Shown here: positions 62,369 through 64,000 of the stretch, one piece after another | Layout of the letters: every line of letters starts with the position of its first letter | Numbering within the stretch: the stretch's first letter is position 1 | Assembly: GCF_027596085.1 (NCBI RefSeq) | Contig: NC_072453.1 | Span: 7,621,448-7,685,447 of the forward strand | Direction of reading: 5' to 3' | DNA from: Anoplopoma fimbria | Taxonomy: Eukaryota; Chordata; Actinopteri; Perciformes; Anoplopomatidae | DNA: 64,000 bases | The notes under the pieces: model-generated | Database searches by the model: none | What the model was told of the DNA's origin: nothing | What the model saw: the letters and a program-made list of their open reading frames with translations, nothing else | Made by a program: the position numbers and the translations under genes

Positions 62369-64000
62369 CAGCAGACAGCTCAGCAATAACAACCTCAGTC
62401 CCTTAACAGAGGGCGAGGTTAGAGAAGGTTAAAGTTACGCGTAGATGCTGATCCGGTTTCAGTTTGGTAATGTCCCCACTTATAGGTATGGTTAGGATTT
62501 TAAAAAGTGTGGGGGGGGGATTAACTCCAGTCAGCGTTCAAGGGCAGTATCACCTCAGAGCCGCAGAGCTGGAGCATCAGTGAAAAAGGAAGCTATATTA
62601 ATAGATCAGTGAAGTCATGGAAAGAGCGGCCTTTGTGGCTGCGGCAGGTTCATTGACACTTACGACGAACATGGATGTGTTGTCCAAAATCTTCCTGAAT
62701 GCTCTCGTGCATTTAAGACTCTTATGAAACTGTGGTATTGTGGGCATCTACTGTATTACTCTCCTATCTCTGCCCTCTCTCTCTCTCTCTCTGTCCCTCT
62801 GTCCCTCCCCTCGTCCCTGGCATTGGCTGCTCTCTGCAAGTGCACCAAGTACTGTATATCTCACACCAGCTCTGATCTTACCTCCATTTTGCAGCTCACT
62901 TTCTAAGAATCCAAATGGCTTGCGTTAAGAAGTAGTGGGGAGAGAATAGCTCTCAGAAAAACCACGAAGAAACCAGTAGAAAAAGGAGAATTTGTGTGTT
63001 TGGGTGTGTGTGTGCGCAAGTCAGGGCTCCGCTAGCATGTTAGCTTGTTTGTCCACAAAACTAAAAAATAGTTTGATTTTGCAAAGCTGTTACGCCAGGT
63101 TATTAAGTCTCTAGAGGGCTGTTGATTGATCAGGATGGAAGGCCTTACGTGTTGTGGTCAGTATGGAAATGTGGGATGTACTTGTTCGTTTGTTTCCTCA
63201 AGGTACAGAGATAAGAAAAGAGTTGTGTTCAGGAGTGTCAAGCACCTTAAGTCGTTATTGTTTGATTCAGCAATGATCAAAATGGGTTTGAGATTTCTTG
63301 GATTTCTTTCTCTGAGTCTTCCTCTCTTGGTCTGGCCATAAAAAAAATTATTAAAAAAAAGAAACATAACTGCTAATCAACACTTCAGCTTCTGACATGG
63401 CAATTCTTGCACTCGAAAAACTACCTTTTGCATGAAATTAAACTCAGTCATGCTTATTGTTAGGGAGCTGTCATGACAAAAGAAACCTTTCGCAGTTCCA
63501 CCTGTAAGTTGGCTGTAAACAATAATATTTATAAAAAGTGTTGATTTCATTTTGAATATTTTAACATTGTTGGCCATTAATTTGATTGTAACTGTCATTG
63601 CCATAGTCCTTTTTGTTTTCTCTATGTACCAGTCCAATGAGTGAAACTTATGCATTAGATTTAGTCATTTAATTCTGTATAGCACATAAAGCTCTGAACG
63701 CAAGTCATTATCGATTTACATAAATCATGTGAAGAATGGTCATTTGTCCGTTGAATATCTTTGGTTGCTTTGAGTTATATTGTGAGTGACGTGGTGTTGA
63801 GAAAGGGCTTATAAAGTCAGACGTACAACGGGAGTTTGACAACACCACTTGGTATGCTGTAAAAAAAAAAAATCCTGGTTTTGTACTGGAGTGCTTTTTC
63901 CCGTTTTGTGTTAATGTTAGCTTAAAATTTGTAGAGTTGTTTCTTTTTCTTCCTTTTCTTCTTTTTTTTTCTCCTTTGGAAATGTGTTCTTCCTGTTGAG
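62369..64000 (+). other. 3' UTR of maz and downstream DNA
   Basis: No exon or recognised repeat is seen after the maz stop at 62366-62368. A CT-rich run lies near 62775-62815. No clear AATAAA was found before the window ends, so the transcript end is not defined. Confidence 0.5.

Overview
This is a vertebrate nuclear window, almost certainly from a teleost fish and probably a percomorph. The genes are intron-split with GT-AG boundaries, and their conserved exons read best as fish orthologues of human genes. The non-coding DNA carries long CA/TG microsatellites, a tRNA-type SINE, a Tc1/mariner-like MITE and several dispersed repeat families of a kind I know from percomorph introns. I see no bacterial, phage or viral operon, CRISPR array or rRNA.

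Layout. 26-1668 (+): the last five coding exons of eif3c, translation initiation factor 3 subunit C. 4081-8792 (-): complete prodh2, a mitochondrial (hydroxy)proline dehydrogenase, ten coding exons, 462 aa, tail to tail with eif3c. 11286-14900 (-): a T-box gene of the Tbx6 type (tbx6), eight coding exons, with a very long Pro/Ser-rich C-terminus. 18052-20895 (-): complete nif3l1, six coding exons, 433 aa. 25115-26830 (-): complete cabp5, a neuronal calmodulin-like EF-hand protein, six coding exons, 169 aa. About 30060-55430 (+): taok2, a large TAO kinase gene with two alternative 3' ends, one encoding a multi-pass membrane tail (stop at 45111) and one a coiled-coil/low-complexity tail (stop at 52846). 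57427-62368 (+): complete maz, an eight-finger C2H2 transcription factor, seven coding exons, 479 aa.

The genes do not form one pathway. The grouping is syntenic: TBX6, TAOK2 and MAZ all lie in the human 16p11.2 interval and EIF3C lies nearby on the same arm, while PRODH2, CABP5 and NIF3L1 are elsewhere in human.

The most useful observations are these. The membrane-anchored TAOK2 isoform is conserved, made by reading through a splice donor. An exon-start duplication and a tripeptide repeat are present in the eif3c tail. Several reading-frame breaks fall on homopolymers or triplet runs in otherwise conserved coding exons of taok2 and tbx6; assembly indels explain these more simply than gene death. 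I found no convincing new biological system; the rest is ordinary genic and repeat DNA.
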